64,000 nucleotides of DNA, taken from positions 124,001 to 188,000 of the forward strand of contig NZ_AFNV02000001.1 in assembly GCF_000215955.2 (NCBI RefSeq). Reading direction: 5' to 3'. Of this stretch, positions 28,720 to 37,173 are shown in pieces. Every line of letters begins with the position of its first letter. Position 1 is the first letter of the stretch. Source of the stretch: Salinisphaera shabanensis E1L3A. GTDB lineage: Bacteria; Pseudomonadota; Gammaproteobacteria; Nevskiales; Salinisphaeraceae. The position numbers and the translations under genes were made by a program. Below the pieces are notes generated by a model that saw nothing but the letters and a program-made list of their open reading frames with translations, did no database searches and had not been told where the DNA came from.

Positions 28720-28768
28720 CCGATCCCTCATCCAGAAAAAGTCTGCCTTTGGCCTGTCAGCTATGCGT

Positions 28769-29326
28769 CTAGTGCAGCGATTCGCGCCGGGTCGGACCTT
28801 CGCGCTTGGGTTGCAGCTCGAGGAAAACCATCTGTACGCCGACACGTACATACTCGACCAGCTCGGCATAATCGGCCTCGGCCGATTCATTGTCCGCATC
28901 TTCGGCGGTCAGCCCCGCACGCGAGAGCTCGGTGAGATCGTTGACTACCTCGCCGACTTCGCCCGAGAGGTTGTTGATATCGAACGTGCCGTCGGCGCTC
29001 AGGCCATACAGAAAACCGGCGCACCAACGCGCCAGCGCCTGCACGCGCCGCTCCAGCTCGACATCGTCGGCTGGCAGTAGCGGCTGAAAACTCAGGTCGG
29101 GATCGAACAGGCCTTCGAGCGTCATCTCGCGCAGCGCGTCGAGCGCGCCGTCGATCTTGTTGTTCTTGACGTCCTCGACTGCACGCGCGCCGCTGATTTC
29201 GTTATCCACACACAGCATGCCCGTCAGGGTGCCGTGCACTTCACCCGGCGTCTGTACCGATTCGGCCTGGGTCAGCCCCACCTGCAGGGCTTCGAAAATA
29301 TTGTTCTGGCTGTTGCCTTGGCTCAT
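28769..29326 (-). CDS. ygfB: UPF0149 family protein YgfB
   Basis: 185 residues, all-helical UPF0149 protein with the family signatures EVHGTLTGMLC and LERRVQALARWCAGFLYGL. In E. coli and Pseudomonas it lies upstream of pepP; a Pseudomonas homologue has been reported to modulate expression of other genes, but no enzymatic activity is known. It heads the conserved four-gene ubiquinone/pepP cluster. Confidence 0.87.
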   Translation of the reverse strand: MSQGNSQNNIFEALQVGLTQAESVQTPGEVHGTLTGMLCVDNEISGARAVEDVKNNKIDGALDALREMTLEGLFDPDLSFQPLLPADDVELERRVQALARWCAGFLYGLSADGTFDINNLSGEVGEVVNDLTELSRAGLTAEDADNESAEADYAELVEYVRVGVQMVFLELQPKREGPTRRESLH

Positions 29327-29504
29327 GTCGCGCTGCTCGTTTGCAATACGCCATGGTAGCAAAGCCCATTGTCGAGCCGGGACAAAAAAAGACGCCGGCA
29401 AGACGGTTTTTCAGTGCCTTCAAACAACTTTGATCGAGGCTATCGGGTGTTCGTTTCCACGGATCACGCCCCCCCGGGGCACAACACGCCTCCTGTTCGC
29501 TTAA

Positions 29505-30071
29505 TCAACCCGACGCACCCGCAGTAAAGCTCAAACAGCACAGATAGGCCGCGTTATAGAAAGCATGCACGCTCACCGGTATCCAAAGCCGCTCATGGCG
29601 TTCCCAGAGCGCACCAAACACCAGTGCCGGCAAAAACGTCGCCAGCGCCCACATCGGCGGGTGCGCAAGCAGATGGGCGAACGCAAACAGGGCCGCTGTC
29701 AGCCCATTGGCCGCGCTCACTGGCCCAACACGTCCCGACATGCGCTCGCGCAGAAAGTCATGCACGCCGAGCCGGAAGACGATCTCTTCGAGCCATGGCA
29801 GCAGAACAACCGCCATGCCGAAAGTCATCGCGCCGGGCCAGCGCAGAGTCAGATGCGCTGGCGTGATCGCTACGATCACGCCGAGCGCCGGCACCGCGGC
29901 TACAAACGCCGCCGCATATGCCGGGTCGTGCCAGGGCGCACGCCGGGCGCGTCTAGATGACGCGGCGACGGCGACAGACCCCGGCCGCGGCTGCAGCCAG
30001 CAACAACACCCATAGCGGCTCGAAACGGCCCTCGCCGGTGAGCGTACAGCCGCCGCCGCTGCTGCCGCCAT
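29505..30071 (-). CDS. CPBP-family glutamic intramembrane protease, partner of the CTERM protein
   Basis: A multi-spanning membrane protein of the CPBP (Abi/CAAX-like) family. The active-site motifs are complete: EEIVFR with paired Glu and Arg, FAFAHLLAH, and HAFYNAAY. It directly follows a secreted protein bearing a Cys-TM-Arg C-terminal tail, the arrangement of dedicated sorting proteases such as MrtJ for JDVT-CTERM proteins, so it probably cleaves that tail. The start is uncertain: the family-like part begins near PWHDPAYAAAF (about 29920). The nearest in-frame ATG is at 30071, giving 188 residues and a 119-base overlap with the upstream gene. A GTG at 29894 would give a 129-residue form lacking part of the first helix. 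Confidence 0.72.
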   Translation of the reverse strand: MAAAAAAAVRSPARAVSSRYGCCCWLQPRPGSVAVAASSRRARRAPWHDPAYAAAFVAAVPALGVIVAITPAHLTLRWPGAMTFGMAVVLLPWLEEIVFRLGVHDFLRERMSGRVGPVSAANGLTAALFAFAHLLAHPPMWALATFLPALVFGALWERHERLWIPVSVHAFYNAAYLCCLSFTAGASG

Positions 30072-31227
30072 CGTCACTGCTGCCACCCGAGGTCGCCGCA
30101 CCGCCATCATCCGTAGCGGGTTGCGCCGCCGGATCTTCCGGCGTCTCGTTTTCGTCTCGGCCAGCGACCGCCTGATCCACTTCATCAGGGCAGCGCGTAC
30201 CGTTGGCCAGCGTCCAGCCGATGTCTTCGAGCAGACAGGCAGACAAGCCAATGCCGTCATCGACGTTGTCGTTGCCGGTGGCAAACGGTTCCATGATCTG
30301 ATCCGGATCGAGCGATATGTCCCAGTGCGAGATCGAGCTGCCAGGCCGGATGCTCGACGGCGCATAAAGCATTACCCGCCCTTCTTTCAGGCCGCGGCTG
30401 TCGGTAAGGATACTGGCCGCCCGGCTGCCGGTATTGATATCACTCCACACCACGTCCGGGCCGTTGGTCAACGACTCGGCACGCTGCTCGTCGGTGAGTT
30501 CGGTCCAGAGCGGGTCGCCGGGGAAGGACAAATCCTGGATGAAGGTGCTGTAGATATCAGGAAAGCGTGCGCCCCCGTTGCTCGTCTGCGGAAACTGTCC
30601 GGCGCGCGAGGTGGCGTTGTCCGTGAGCGCGACCAGCGACACGAAGCCCACGCCATGGGTCAGCTCGTGCTCGACCGTACTTACAAAGCTCGGCCGGCCG
30701 GCCGGCGTTGCCCCATCGACGCCGTAATACCAACTCGCCCCGCCGAGACAGTCGGTGCCCTCGTCGAGATTCGGGTTGAATGTCGCACGAATATCGTTAT
30801 CGGTATCGGCTACCCGTGAGGCAAGTAATGCGTTGGCCAGCGCCAACGGGTAGAACACGTTTTGTTCGACCCGGTCGTCGTCGGAAAAGTTGGCGACATA
30901 GCTCAGCGGTCCGGCCGCGCCCAGCGTCGCGCTGTCGCGTTCGCAGGCCAGGCCTGGGTTAAAGCCAGCCAGAATCCGAATGGGCACGCTGCTGTCGATA
31001 CGGCTACCCAGAATATCGGCCGCATATTGAAAAGCGATCCGCCGTTGCGCGCCCAGCGTGACCCCGGTGTTGCCGCCTTCCGGCGCGACCGGCGTGGCGT
31101 CGTTGAAGCCACTGTCTGCACCGTCGTTGACCACCAGCACCATGTCGGCCGCCTGCACAGCCGAGCCGCCGGCCAAGAACATGGCGATACCGAGAGCACC
31201 CGCGCCTATCGATCGTGTGCAGCGCAT
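29953..31227 (-). CDS. Secreted HExxH metalloprotease-like protein with C-terminal sorting tail
   Basis: 424 residues with a signal peptide (cut after AVQAA, about residue 27). A zincin motif HELTH (187-191) sits in TVEHELTHGVGFVS; the third metzincin His position is Ser, so other ligands must be used or activity is lost. Residues ~350-393 are a Gly/Ser/Asp-rich linker. The tail is the sorting-signal pattern: Cys394 in GGGCTLTG, a hydrophobic helix (PLWVLLLAAAAAGV) and RRRR. This resembles JDVT-/MYXO-CTERM tails that are cleaved and anchored by a partner protease, here encoded just downstream. ACGGAGG precedes the ATG at 31227. Expected location is the outer surface. Confidence 0.75.
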   Translation of the reverse strand: MRCTRSIGAGALGIAMFLAGGSAVQAADMVLVVNDGADSGFNDATPVAPEGGNTGVTLGAQRRIAFQYAADILGSRIDSSVPIRILAGFNPGLACERDSATLGAAGPLSYVANFSDDDRVEQNVFYPLALANALLASRVADTDNDIRATFNPNLDEGTDCLGGASWYYGVDGATPAGRPSFVSTVEHELTHGVGFVSLVALTDNATSRAGQFPQTSNGGARFPDIYSTFIQDLSFPGDPLWTELTDEQRAESLTNGPDVVWSDINTGSRAASILTDSRGLKEGRVMLYAPSSIRPGSSISHWDISLDPDQIMEPFATGNDNVDDGIGLSACLLEDIGWTLANGTRCPDEVDQAVAGRDENETPEDPAAQPATDDGGAATSGGSSDDGGSSGGGCTLTGEGRFEPLWVLLLAAAAAGVCRRRRVI

Positions 31228-31583
31228 AACGCCTCCGTATCGTCGCGGGCCGCATCGTGAGCGGCATGGCCCATACGCAGACTGCCGTCGGGACAACGCA
31301 CCGCGCGCGTGCTTGGCGCAGACTCGAAACTGGGCGTGAGCATTTGCGCGCCTTCGCTGTTCTTCCAGGCTTTCGGCTCGGCGCCGCCGGCCTGCTGTCC
31401 AGCCTCGCCGGGCGGCGTATCTTGAGCTTGTTCGGCCGGCGGCTGAATGATGTCGCCGGTTTCCGGGTCAATGAACACTTTCTGTTCGGCGGCGAACACG
31501 GCCGTGGAACCCGCGATGCCGAGGCTTGCAGCAATCAGCCATGCCACAACCGGTGTTTTCAAAAATCGCATTGGCTTCATCAT
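31206..31583 (-). CDS. Small secreted protein of unknown function
   Basis: 125 residues with a signal peptide (MMKPMRFLKTPVVAWLIAASLGIAGSTAVFAAEQ). The mature part starts KVFIDPETGDIIQPP, followed by a Gln/Gly/Ala/Pro-rich stretch and a C-terminal part with two Cys and several His (VRCPDGSLRMGHAAHD, LCAAHDR). I do not recognise the family. Its end overlaps the start of the HExxH protein by 22 bases, so the three genes (this, the HExxH protein, the CPBP protease) are one translationally linked unit. The ATG pair at 31583/31580 has GAGGG upstream. Confidence 0.65.
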   Translation of the reverse strand: MMKPMRFLKTPVVAWLIAASLGIAGSTAVFAAEQKVFIDPETGDIIQPPAEQAQDTPPGEAGQQAGGAEPKAWKNSEGAQMLTPSFESAPSTRAVRCPDGSLRMGHAAHDAARDDTEALCAAHDR

Positions 31584-31716
31584 GGTTGCATGACCCTCAT
31601 ACCTGAATGTTCGACCTGGCTTACGCCACTCACTGTCATCAAGTTTCGGCGGCCGGTATACCATGACGTATTCCGACGACACCCAAGTCGGCGCAGGCCG
31701 ACGCTACAAACCGCAT

Positions 31717-32892
31717 ATGGCAATACTGGACTGGCAAGACACCCTCACGACATTAATCCGTCATCGCACGATCAGCAGCGACAATCCGACGCTGGATTGC
31801 GGCAATCGCGACGCGGTCGAGGATCTGGCCGATCAACTCGAACAGGCCGGTTTCGCCTGCACGATTACGCCCATGCCAAGCCGCGACGACAAGGTGAACC
31901 TGATCGCACGCCTGGGTACGGCCGAACATGCAAGCGAAAAAGGGCTCGTTTTCGCCGGTCATATCGATACCGTCCCTTACGACGATAACGGCTGGGAAAA
32001 TGATCCCTTTAGCCTTATCGAGCGTGACGGCAAGCTGTACGGCCTGGGCACCTGCGATATGAAAGGCTTTATAGCGATCGCCGCTGCCGTCGCCAGCGAA
32101 TATGCGGCGCACGACCTGACCGCACCCGTCAGCCTGCTCGTGTCCGCCGACGAGGAATGCGGCATGGACGGCGCCCGCGCCCTGCTCGATGCCCATCGCG
32201 AACACGGCCAGCGCCCCGGCCGCTTCTGCGTGATTGGCGAACCGACCAATCTGGTCCCGATCCGCCAGCACAAGGGCATCTTCATGGAGACCGTCGAAGT
32301 GCACGGCGCGTCCGGCCATTCCAGCAACCCTGCGCTCGGCGCAAACGCCATCGAGGGAATGTATCGGGCGCTGACAGCGATTCGCGAGCTTCGCGACGAA
32401 CTGGCCGAACGCCAGCGTATTGCCGGCTTTCCCGTGCCCCATGCCACGCTCAATCTCGGCGCGATCTCGGGCGGCGACAATGCCAATCGTATTCCGGCGC
32501 GCTGTCGGCTCGACATGGACCTGCGTTTTCTGCCCGGCATGACCATCGACAGCCTGCGCGCGGAACTGCACGAACGCGTCGATGCCGCGCTCGCCGACAG
32601 CGATTGCACGGTGCATTTTCGGGAACTGTTCACCGGCACGCCGGCGTTCGAAACCGCAGGCGATTCGCCGATCGTTACCGCCTGCGAGGCGCTGTCCGGC
32701 CATCAAGCCGCGGCCGTCGATTTCGGCACCGAAGGTTCGTTCTACAACGCCATGGGCATGGACAGCGTAGTGCTCGGCCCGGGCGATATCGCCCAGGCGC
32801 ATCAGCCGAACGAATATCTGGCGCTAGAGCGTGTGGCGCCGATGCAGCGCATTCTGCACGGGCTCATCGAGCGTTTCTGCCTCGCCCGCTAG
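31717..32892 (+). CDS. argE: Acetylornithine deacetylase
   Basis: 391 residues of the M20 peptidase family. It removes acetate from N-acetylornithine in the linear arginine pathway. Metal and catalytic motifs are FAGHIDTVP, GTCDMKG, and SADEECG with the general-base Glu; GHSSNPALGANAIE is the dimerisation-domain His. The start is placed at 31717 by homology (AILDWQDTLTTLI); the frame is open to 31663. Together with argA downstream this indicates the non-cyclic acetyl route, in which acetyl groups are not recycled by ArgJ. Confidence 0.92.
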   Translation: MAILDWQDTLTTLIRHRTISSDNPTLDCGNRDAVEDLADQLEQAGFACTITPMPSRDDKVNLIARLGTAEHASEKGLVFAGHIDTVPYDDNGWENDPFSLIERDGKLYGLGTCDMKGFIAIAAAVASEYAAHDLTAPVSLLVSADEECGMDGARALLDAHREHGQRPGRFCVIGEPTNLVPIRQHKGIFMETVEVHGASGHSSNPALGANAIEGMYRALTAIRELRDELAERQRIAGFPVPHATLNLGAISGGDNANRIPARCRLDMDLRFLPGMTIDSLRAELHERVDAALADSDCTVHFRELFTGTPAFETAGDSPIVTACEALSGHQAAAVDFGTEGSFYNAMGMDSVVLGPGDIAQAHQPNEYLALERVAPMQRILHGLIERFCLAR

Positions 32893-32916
32893 GCATCACA
32901 TCCGCATAATAAGCGG

Positions 32917-34287
32917 ATGAACACGCCGAATACTGCCCAGCAATCCGGGGCGCCCGCGCGCGACGCCGATTCGAACCATCCGGACATGGTCGCCTCGCTT
33001 CGCGCGAGCGCGCCCTATGTGCATGCCCACCGCGGGCGTACGTTCGTGATCCATGTGCCGGGCGAGGCCGCCGCATCGAGCGCGTTTACCGATCTCATCT
33101 ACGACATCGCCCTACTCGCCAGCCTGGGCGTACGGTTGGTGATCGTATTCGGCGCACGCCCGCAGATCGATACAGCACTCGCCGATGCCGGCCTGGCAAC
33201 CCGTTTCGTCGACGGCGTCCGGGTGACCGACAGCGCGGCCCTTGCCTGCGTGAAACGCGCGGTCGGCAGCCTGCAGATGGATATCGAAGCGCTGCTGTCA
33301 ACAAGCCTCGCGAGCACACCCATGGGTGGTGCCCGTATCGTCACCGCCAGCGGCAACCTGGTGACCGCTCGGCCAGTGGGTATCGCTGGCGGCGTCGATC
33401 ACGGCCATACCGGCGAAGTCCGGCGTATCGATGTAGCCAGCATCAACGACCATCTGGAACGCGGCGCGATCGTGCTGATGTCCTGTGTGGGTTATTCGCC
33501 GTCGGGCGAAATCTTCAACCTGTATGCCGAAGAGGTGGCGACCGCGGCCGCCACGGCCCTGGCGGCCGACAAGTTCGTGGTGCTCCACCCCGGTGCGTCG
33601 CTGCATGAACGCTTTGCCGATACCCCGGCCGAACTGGATACCCAGACCGCACGGCGCTTACTGGCGGCCGAATCCGCGCCGCTGGAAACAGCCGACCGGG
33701 CCCGCCTGCAGGCGGCCATCAATGCCTGCCAGGCCGGCGTGGCCCGTGCCCATCTGGTGAGTTTCGATACCGATGGCGCGCTGCTGCGCGAGCTGTATTC
33801 GCGCGACGGCGCCGGCACCATGATTGCCGCCGACACCTACGACATCACCCGAGCGGCCACCGCCGACGATCTCGGCGGCGTGCTCGCGCTTATCGAGCCG
33901 TTGGCCGATGCCGGCATTCTGGTGGCCCGTTCACGAGAACAGATCGAGCTCGATATCGGCCACTATCTGGTACTCGAACGCGACGGCCTGATCACAGCCT
34001 GCTGTTCGCTCATGCCCTACGCCGAGGAGGGCGTGGGCGAGCTGGCTTGTGTCGCCGTGCATCCGGATTATCGTGGCCAGGACCGGGCCGAACGCCTGCT
34101 CGTGGAAGCCGAGCGGCGCGCGCGTGTGGCCGGGCTGCAACGCATTTTCGTGCTCACCACCAAGACCCCGCACTGGTTTGTGGAGCACGGCTTTGCCCCG
34201 GCCGATCTGGATGCCCTGCCCCTTGCCAAGCGCGCGCTCTACAACTACCAGCGCAACTCGGCGGTACTGATCAAGAAACTGGCATGA
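32917..34287 (+). CDS. argA: N-acetylglutamate synthase ArgA
   Basis: 456 residues: an amino-acid-kinase-like domain (about 30-300, arginine-binding and regulatory, with LVIVFGARPQID and GGVDHGHTGEVRRID) fused to a GNAT acetyltransferase (about 305-456, with ELACVAVHPDYRGQDRAERLL). It makes N-acetylglutamate, the first arginine intermediate, and is normally feedback-inhibited by arginine. It lies 24 bases after argE and overlaps rsmE by 4 bases. Confidence 0.95.
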   Translation: MNTPNTAQQSGAPARDADSNHPDMVASLRASAPYVHAHRGRTFVIHVPGEAAASSAFTDLIYDIALLASLGVRLVIVFGARPQIDTALADAGLATRFVDGVRVTDSAALACVKRAVGSLQMDIEALLSTSLASTPMGGARIVTASGNLVTARPVGIAGGVDHGHTGEVRRIDVASINDHLERGAIVLMSCVGYSPSGEIFNLYAEEVATAAATALAADKFVVLHPGASLHERFADTPAELDTQTARRLLAAESAPLETADRARLQAAINACQAGVARAHLVSFDTDGALLRELYSRDGAGTMIAADTYDITRAATADDLGGVLALIEPLADAGILVARSREQIELDIGHYLVLERDGLITACCSLMPYAEEGVGELACVAVHPDYRGQDRAERLLVEAERRARVAGLQRIFVLTTKTPHWFVEHGFAPADLDALPLAKRALYNYQRNSAVLIKKLA

Positions 34288-35027
34288 GCCGGCGTGGCCA
34301 CATACCGCGCGTGTTCGTCGATAGCGCGCTTTACGTCGATCAGACCCTCGAACTGGCCGAGGCCAAGCGTCATCATCTGGCCACCGTACTGCGCCTGGGC
34401 GTCGACGCACCGGTCACGCTGTTCAACGGCGACGGCCACGAATACGGCGCGCGTATCGTTCAGGCCGATCGCAAGCGCATGACGCTCGCCGTGGAAACCC
34501 GGCATTCGCCAGAGCGCGAATCGTCGCTGTCGATCACGCTCTATCAAGCCATTGCACGCGGCGATCGCATGGATTTCGCGCTGGCCAAGGCGGTAGAGCT
34601 CGGCGTGAGCGCTATTCGGCCTGTATTCACCGAGCGCGGCAAGGTCAAACTCGAGGGCGAGCGGCTTACGAAAAAACAGGCGCACTGGCAGGCGGTGGTC
34701 GAATCTGCCGCGGAACAGAGCGGGCGCCTGGTCTGCCCGGCACTTCATACGGCCGCACGCCTGTCGACCTGCCTCGATAGCGATCGCGACCATCTGCGCC
34801 TGATGCTGGCCCCGACGGCGCCCGCCGGTCTGGCCTCAACGACACCGCACAAGCATGTCGCGTTGCTCATCGGTCCCGAATCCGGCCTATCGGAGCCGGA
34901 AATCGATACCGCCGCCACGGCCGGCTGGCAGCCCATTACGCTGGGCCCGCGCATTCTGCGTACCGAAACCGCCGGCATGGCGGCCCTGGCTGCCCTGCAA
35001 TCGCTCTGGGGTGACCTCGGCGGCTAA
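34284..35027 (+). CDS. rsmE: 16S rRNA m3U1498 methyltransferase RsmE
   Basis: 247 residues. It is a SPOUT-fold methyltransferase that methylates U1498 of 16S rRNA using SAM. It has an N-terminal PUA-like domain (PRVFVDSALYVDQTLELAEAKRHHLATVLRL) and the knotted SAM site (LLIGPESGLSEPEID, LGPRILRTETAGMAAL). The ATG overlaps the argA stop (ATGA), which fixes the start. Confidence 0.94.
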   Translation: MSRRGHIPRVFVDSALYVDQTLELAEAKRHHLATVLRLGVDAPVTLFNGDGHEYGARIVQADRKRMTLAVETRHSPERESSLSITLYQAIARGDRMDFALAKAVELGVSAIRPVFTERGKVKLEGERLTKKQAHWQAVVESAAEQSGRLVCPALHTAARLSTCLDSDRDHLRLMLAPTAPAGLASTTPHKHVALLIGPESGLSEPEIDTAATAGWQPITLGPRILRTETAGMAALAALQSLWGDLGG

Positions 35028-35117
35028 CGCGGTACCGGCGCAACGCGCCTGTTGGACGTATCGATTGCAACCGATTGCGTAGCGTCTGGATAGGATTCAG
35101 CGGCCAGGAGATTCCGC

Positions 35118-35261
35118 ATGGGCTTTGCTAATCGCAACGCCCGGCCGAGTGCCGCCCATTCAAACACCGCACCATCCTGGCGCCCCGTGCGTGCCAACTC
35201 GCGCCACGGGCGATCTTCGGCTGCGCAGGAATCCTTCGTCTACGCGCAACAAGCGGCATAG
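35118..35261 (+). CDS. Possible small ORF, 47 residues
   Basis: In the 307-base gap between rsmE and the TetR gene, an ATG is preceded by AGGAG at a good distance and opens a 47-codon frame ending in TAG. The product is Ser/Ala/Arg-rich without a membrane segment or recognisable motif. Only the ribosome site supports it; it could equally be chance. The rest of the gap holds the TetR operator. Confidence 0.3.
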   Translation: MGFANRNARPSAAHSNTAPSWRPVRANSRHGRSSAAQESFVYAQQAA

Positions 35262-35307
35262 CAGCGGCGAGCCACGCCGGTTGAACAACCACTAGGATTT
35301 GACCGAT

Positions 35308-35325
35308 GTAAAACGATCATTTTAC
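35308..35325 (+). promoter_or_regulatory. Palindromic operator for the TetR regulator
   Basis: GTAAAACGATCATTTTAC is an 18-base palindrome symmetric at 16 positions (arms GTAAAA/TTTTAC around GATC). It sits 9 bases before the TetR gene start and overlaps a possible promoter with TTGACC at 35299. This is the expected autorepression site, controlling both the regulator and the coupled exporter. Confidence 0.6.
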
Positions 35326-35334
35326 CCTTCGTTA

Positions 35335-35862
35335 ATGGATATTGATACACAGCTGCTTAGCGCCGCCGAGCGCCTTTTCGATCACGACGGTTTCAATGCA
35401 ACCGGGATGGGCCGTGTCGTTAACGAAACGCGTCTGTCGAGCCGTACCGTCTACAAGCACGTGGGCAGCAAGAACGCGCTGATGGCCCGCGTGCTGGCCG
35501 AACGCCGGAAACGTTTTTTCGAACACACCGATTTCACGACCACGACCGCGCTTTTTGCGTCGTTGCAACGCTGGGCCGATGCCGAGGGCGTACGCGGCTG
35601 CCTGTTCTTTCGCGTTCAGGCGGAGACCGGCGGCAGCATCCCGGAAATCGCCGCCCAGGTGGCGGCCTATCAGGCGCAGCTGCGCACCCGCATCGCCGAT
35701 CTCGTTGCAAGCGAAGCCGGCGTGGTCGACGAGCAATTGACCGATCAGATTCTTGCCCTGTTCGAGGGTGCAACAACGGCCGCGACTTACCGTGGCACAG
35801 CGGTGATCGGGGCCGCGCACGCCTGCGCCCTTGAACTGGTGCGCAAGCGGGCACAGCAATGA
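35335..35862 (+). CDS. TetR family transcriptional regulator
   Basis: 175 residues. The N-terminal helix-turn-helix is clear (LLSAAERLFDHDGFNATGMGRVVNETRLSSRTVYKHVGSKNALM), and the ligand-binding part is helical with CLFFRVQAE and a C-terminal region typical of the YcdC/TetR_C group. The ATG at 35335 fits the DNA-binding domain; an upstream TTG at 35299 would run through the operator. The stop overlaps the MFS gene by 4 bases, so it probably represses its own exporter operon. Ligand unknown. Confidence 0.88.
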   Translation: MDIDTQLLSAAERLFDHDGFNATGMGRVVNETRLSSRTVYKHVGSKNALMARVLAERRKRFFEHTDFTTTTALFASLQRWADAEGVRGCLFFRVQAETGGSIPEIAAQVAAYQAQLRTRIADLVASEAGVVDEQLTDQILALFEGATTAATYRGTAVIGAAHACALELVRKRAQQ

Positions 35863-37022
35863 CGCCCGCGATACGGGTCGGCGCAACCGGATTCGGACTC
35901 ATCGCGGTCTGCTACGGCTTTGCACGGTTCGCTTTCGGCCTGTTTTTGCCGCAGATGCGCGCGGATCTCGAATTCTCATCCACTCTGGCCGGTGGCATAT
36001 CGGGCGGGGCGTTTGCAGCTTATTGTGTTGCGATCATCATTTCGGCCCGCCTTTCAGAGCGTTTCGGCCCGCGTGCCGTCGCTGTGTGTGCCGCCGTAAT
36101 CGCGGCTGCCGGATTATTTGGCATCGCGCTTTGCAGCTCGTCGGCATGGCTTGCGTTCTTCGTCATCCTGGCAGGCACGAGCACTGGCCTGGCCTCACCG
36201 CCGATGGCCGATGCGGTCTCGCATGCGGTCGCACCCGCGCGTCGGGACCTTACCAATACGATCATCAACGCAGGCACGAGTGCGGGGGTAGGTTTATCCG
36301 GCCCGTTCGCATTGGCACTCGGTGACGACTGGCGGCTCGTTTTCATGATTTTTGCGGGGACCGCGTCTGCGCTGGGTATGGCCGCGTTTGTGGCCTTGCC
36401 CGCAGCCAAGACGGGCGGCGCACGAACCCGCGGTCAGGGCCTGCCACGGCTGAATCCCAACCTGGCGCGGTTGATTGCCGCGGCGTTTCTCATGGGCACG
36501 GCAAGCACGGCGCTGTGGTCGTTTGGCGGCGAGATCGCCCAGGCCCGGCTCGACTGGTCGACCGGTCGTATCGGCATGCTGTGGATCGCGATCGGTACGG
36601 CAGGCATTGTCGGCGCGAGCGCGGGCTGGCTGACCACACGCCTTGGCATCAACACGGTCCATCGCATTTTCCTGGTCGCCCTGAGCGCGAGCATCGCGAT
36701 CACCGGGCTGTCGTTCACGACGCCGCGCCTTACCTTGATCGGTGGTGCCCTGTTTGGCGCGGCCTACGTCATGCTCACCGGTGTCTATCTCGTATGGGGG
36801 ACGAAAACCCTGCCCAACCGCCCCGGCACCGGCTTGATGGTGGGTTTTTTAACTATTGCCGTGGGCCAGACCGCCGGCGCGCCGCTGTTCGGGCTACTCA
36901 TGAGCCAGATATCCTTACAGACCGCTGTGGTCGTATTTGCCGGCCTGGGTCTGGCACCCCGACTTTTCCTATTTCGTCCAGCCGCGGACTCAAAAATCGC
37001 CTGCCGCAAGCGCTTCGGATAG
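35859..37022 (+). CDS. MFS transporter (YbfB/YjiJ-like)
   Basis: 387 residues with about 12 predicted membrane helices in the inner membrane. It has the N-terminal GFGLIAVCYGFARFAFGLFLPQMRADL segment typical of YbfB/YjiJ-like major-facilitator proteins, and the loop 2-3 motif SARLSERFGPR. The substrate is unknown; coupling to a TetR repressor suggests efflux of a small toxic or signal compound. The last residues after about 370 (ADSKIACRKRFG) are basic and cytoplasmic. Confidence 0.85.
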   Translation: MTPAIRVGATGFGLIAVCYGFARFAFGLFLPQMRADLEFSSTLAGGISGGAFAAYCVAIIISARLSERFGPRAVAVCAAVIAAAGLFGIALCSSSAWLAFFVILAGTSTGLASPPMADAVSHAVAPARRDLTNTIINAGTSAGVGLSGPFALALGDDWRLVFMIFAGTASALGMAAFVALPAAKTGGARTRGQGLPRLNPNLARLIAAAFLMGTASTALWSFGGEIAQARLDWSTGRIGMLWIAIGTAGIVGASAGWLTTRLGINTVHRIFLVALSASIAITGLSFTTPRLTLIGGALFGAAYVMLTGVYLVWGTKTLPNRPGTGLMVGFLTIAVGQTAGAPLFGLLMSQISLQTAVVVFAGLGLAPRLFLFRPAADSKIACRKRFG

Positions 37023-37173
37023 CCCTTGCGAAGGCCATTGCGCCGGCCTATTGAACTGCCACAGAAATTTAATTTCTCAACTCCTTCAGAAGTGCTTGCA
37101 AGCGCCGTAATATAACGCTTCAAAGCCCACTCGGCGGTCGTCGAGTGCTATCCATCAGCCTTAAGTAGTCGCC

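Noticed and set aside
29327-29504. Possible 6S RNA next to ygfB, as in E. coli
   Set aside because: The zapA gene is not here and I cannot find the long central-bubble hairpin expected for 6S RNA.
31753-32802. 349-codon minus-strand frame opposite argE
   Set aside because: Antisense to a conserved gene; composition follows the complementary codon pattern.
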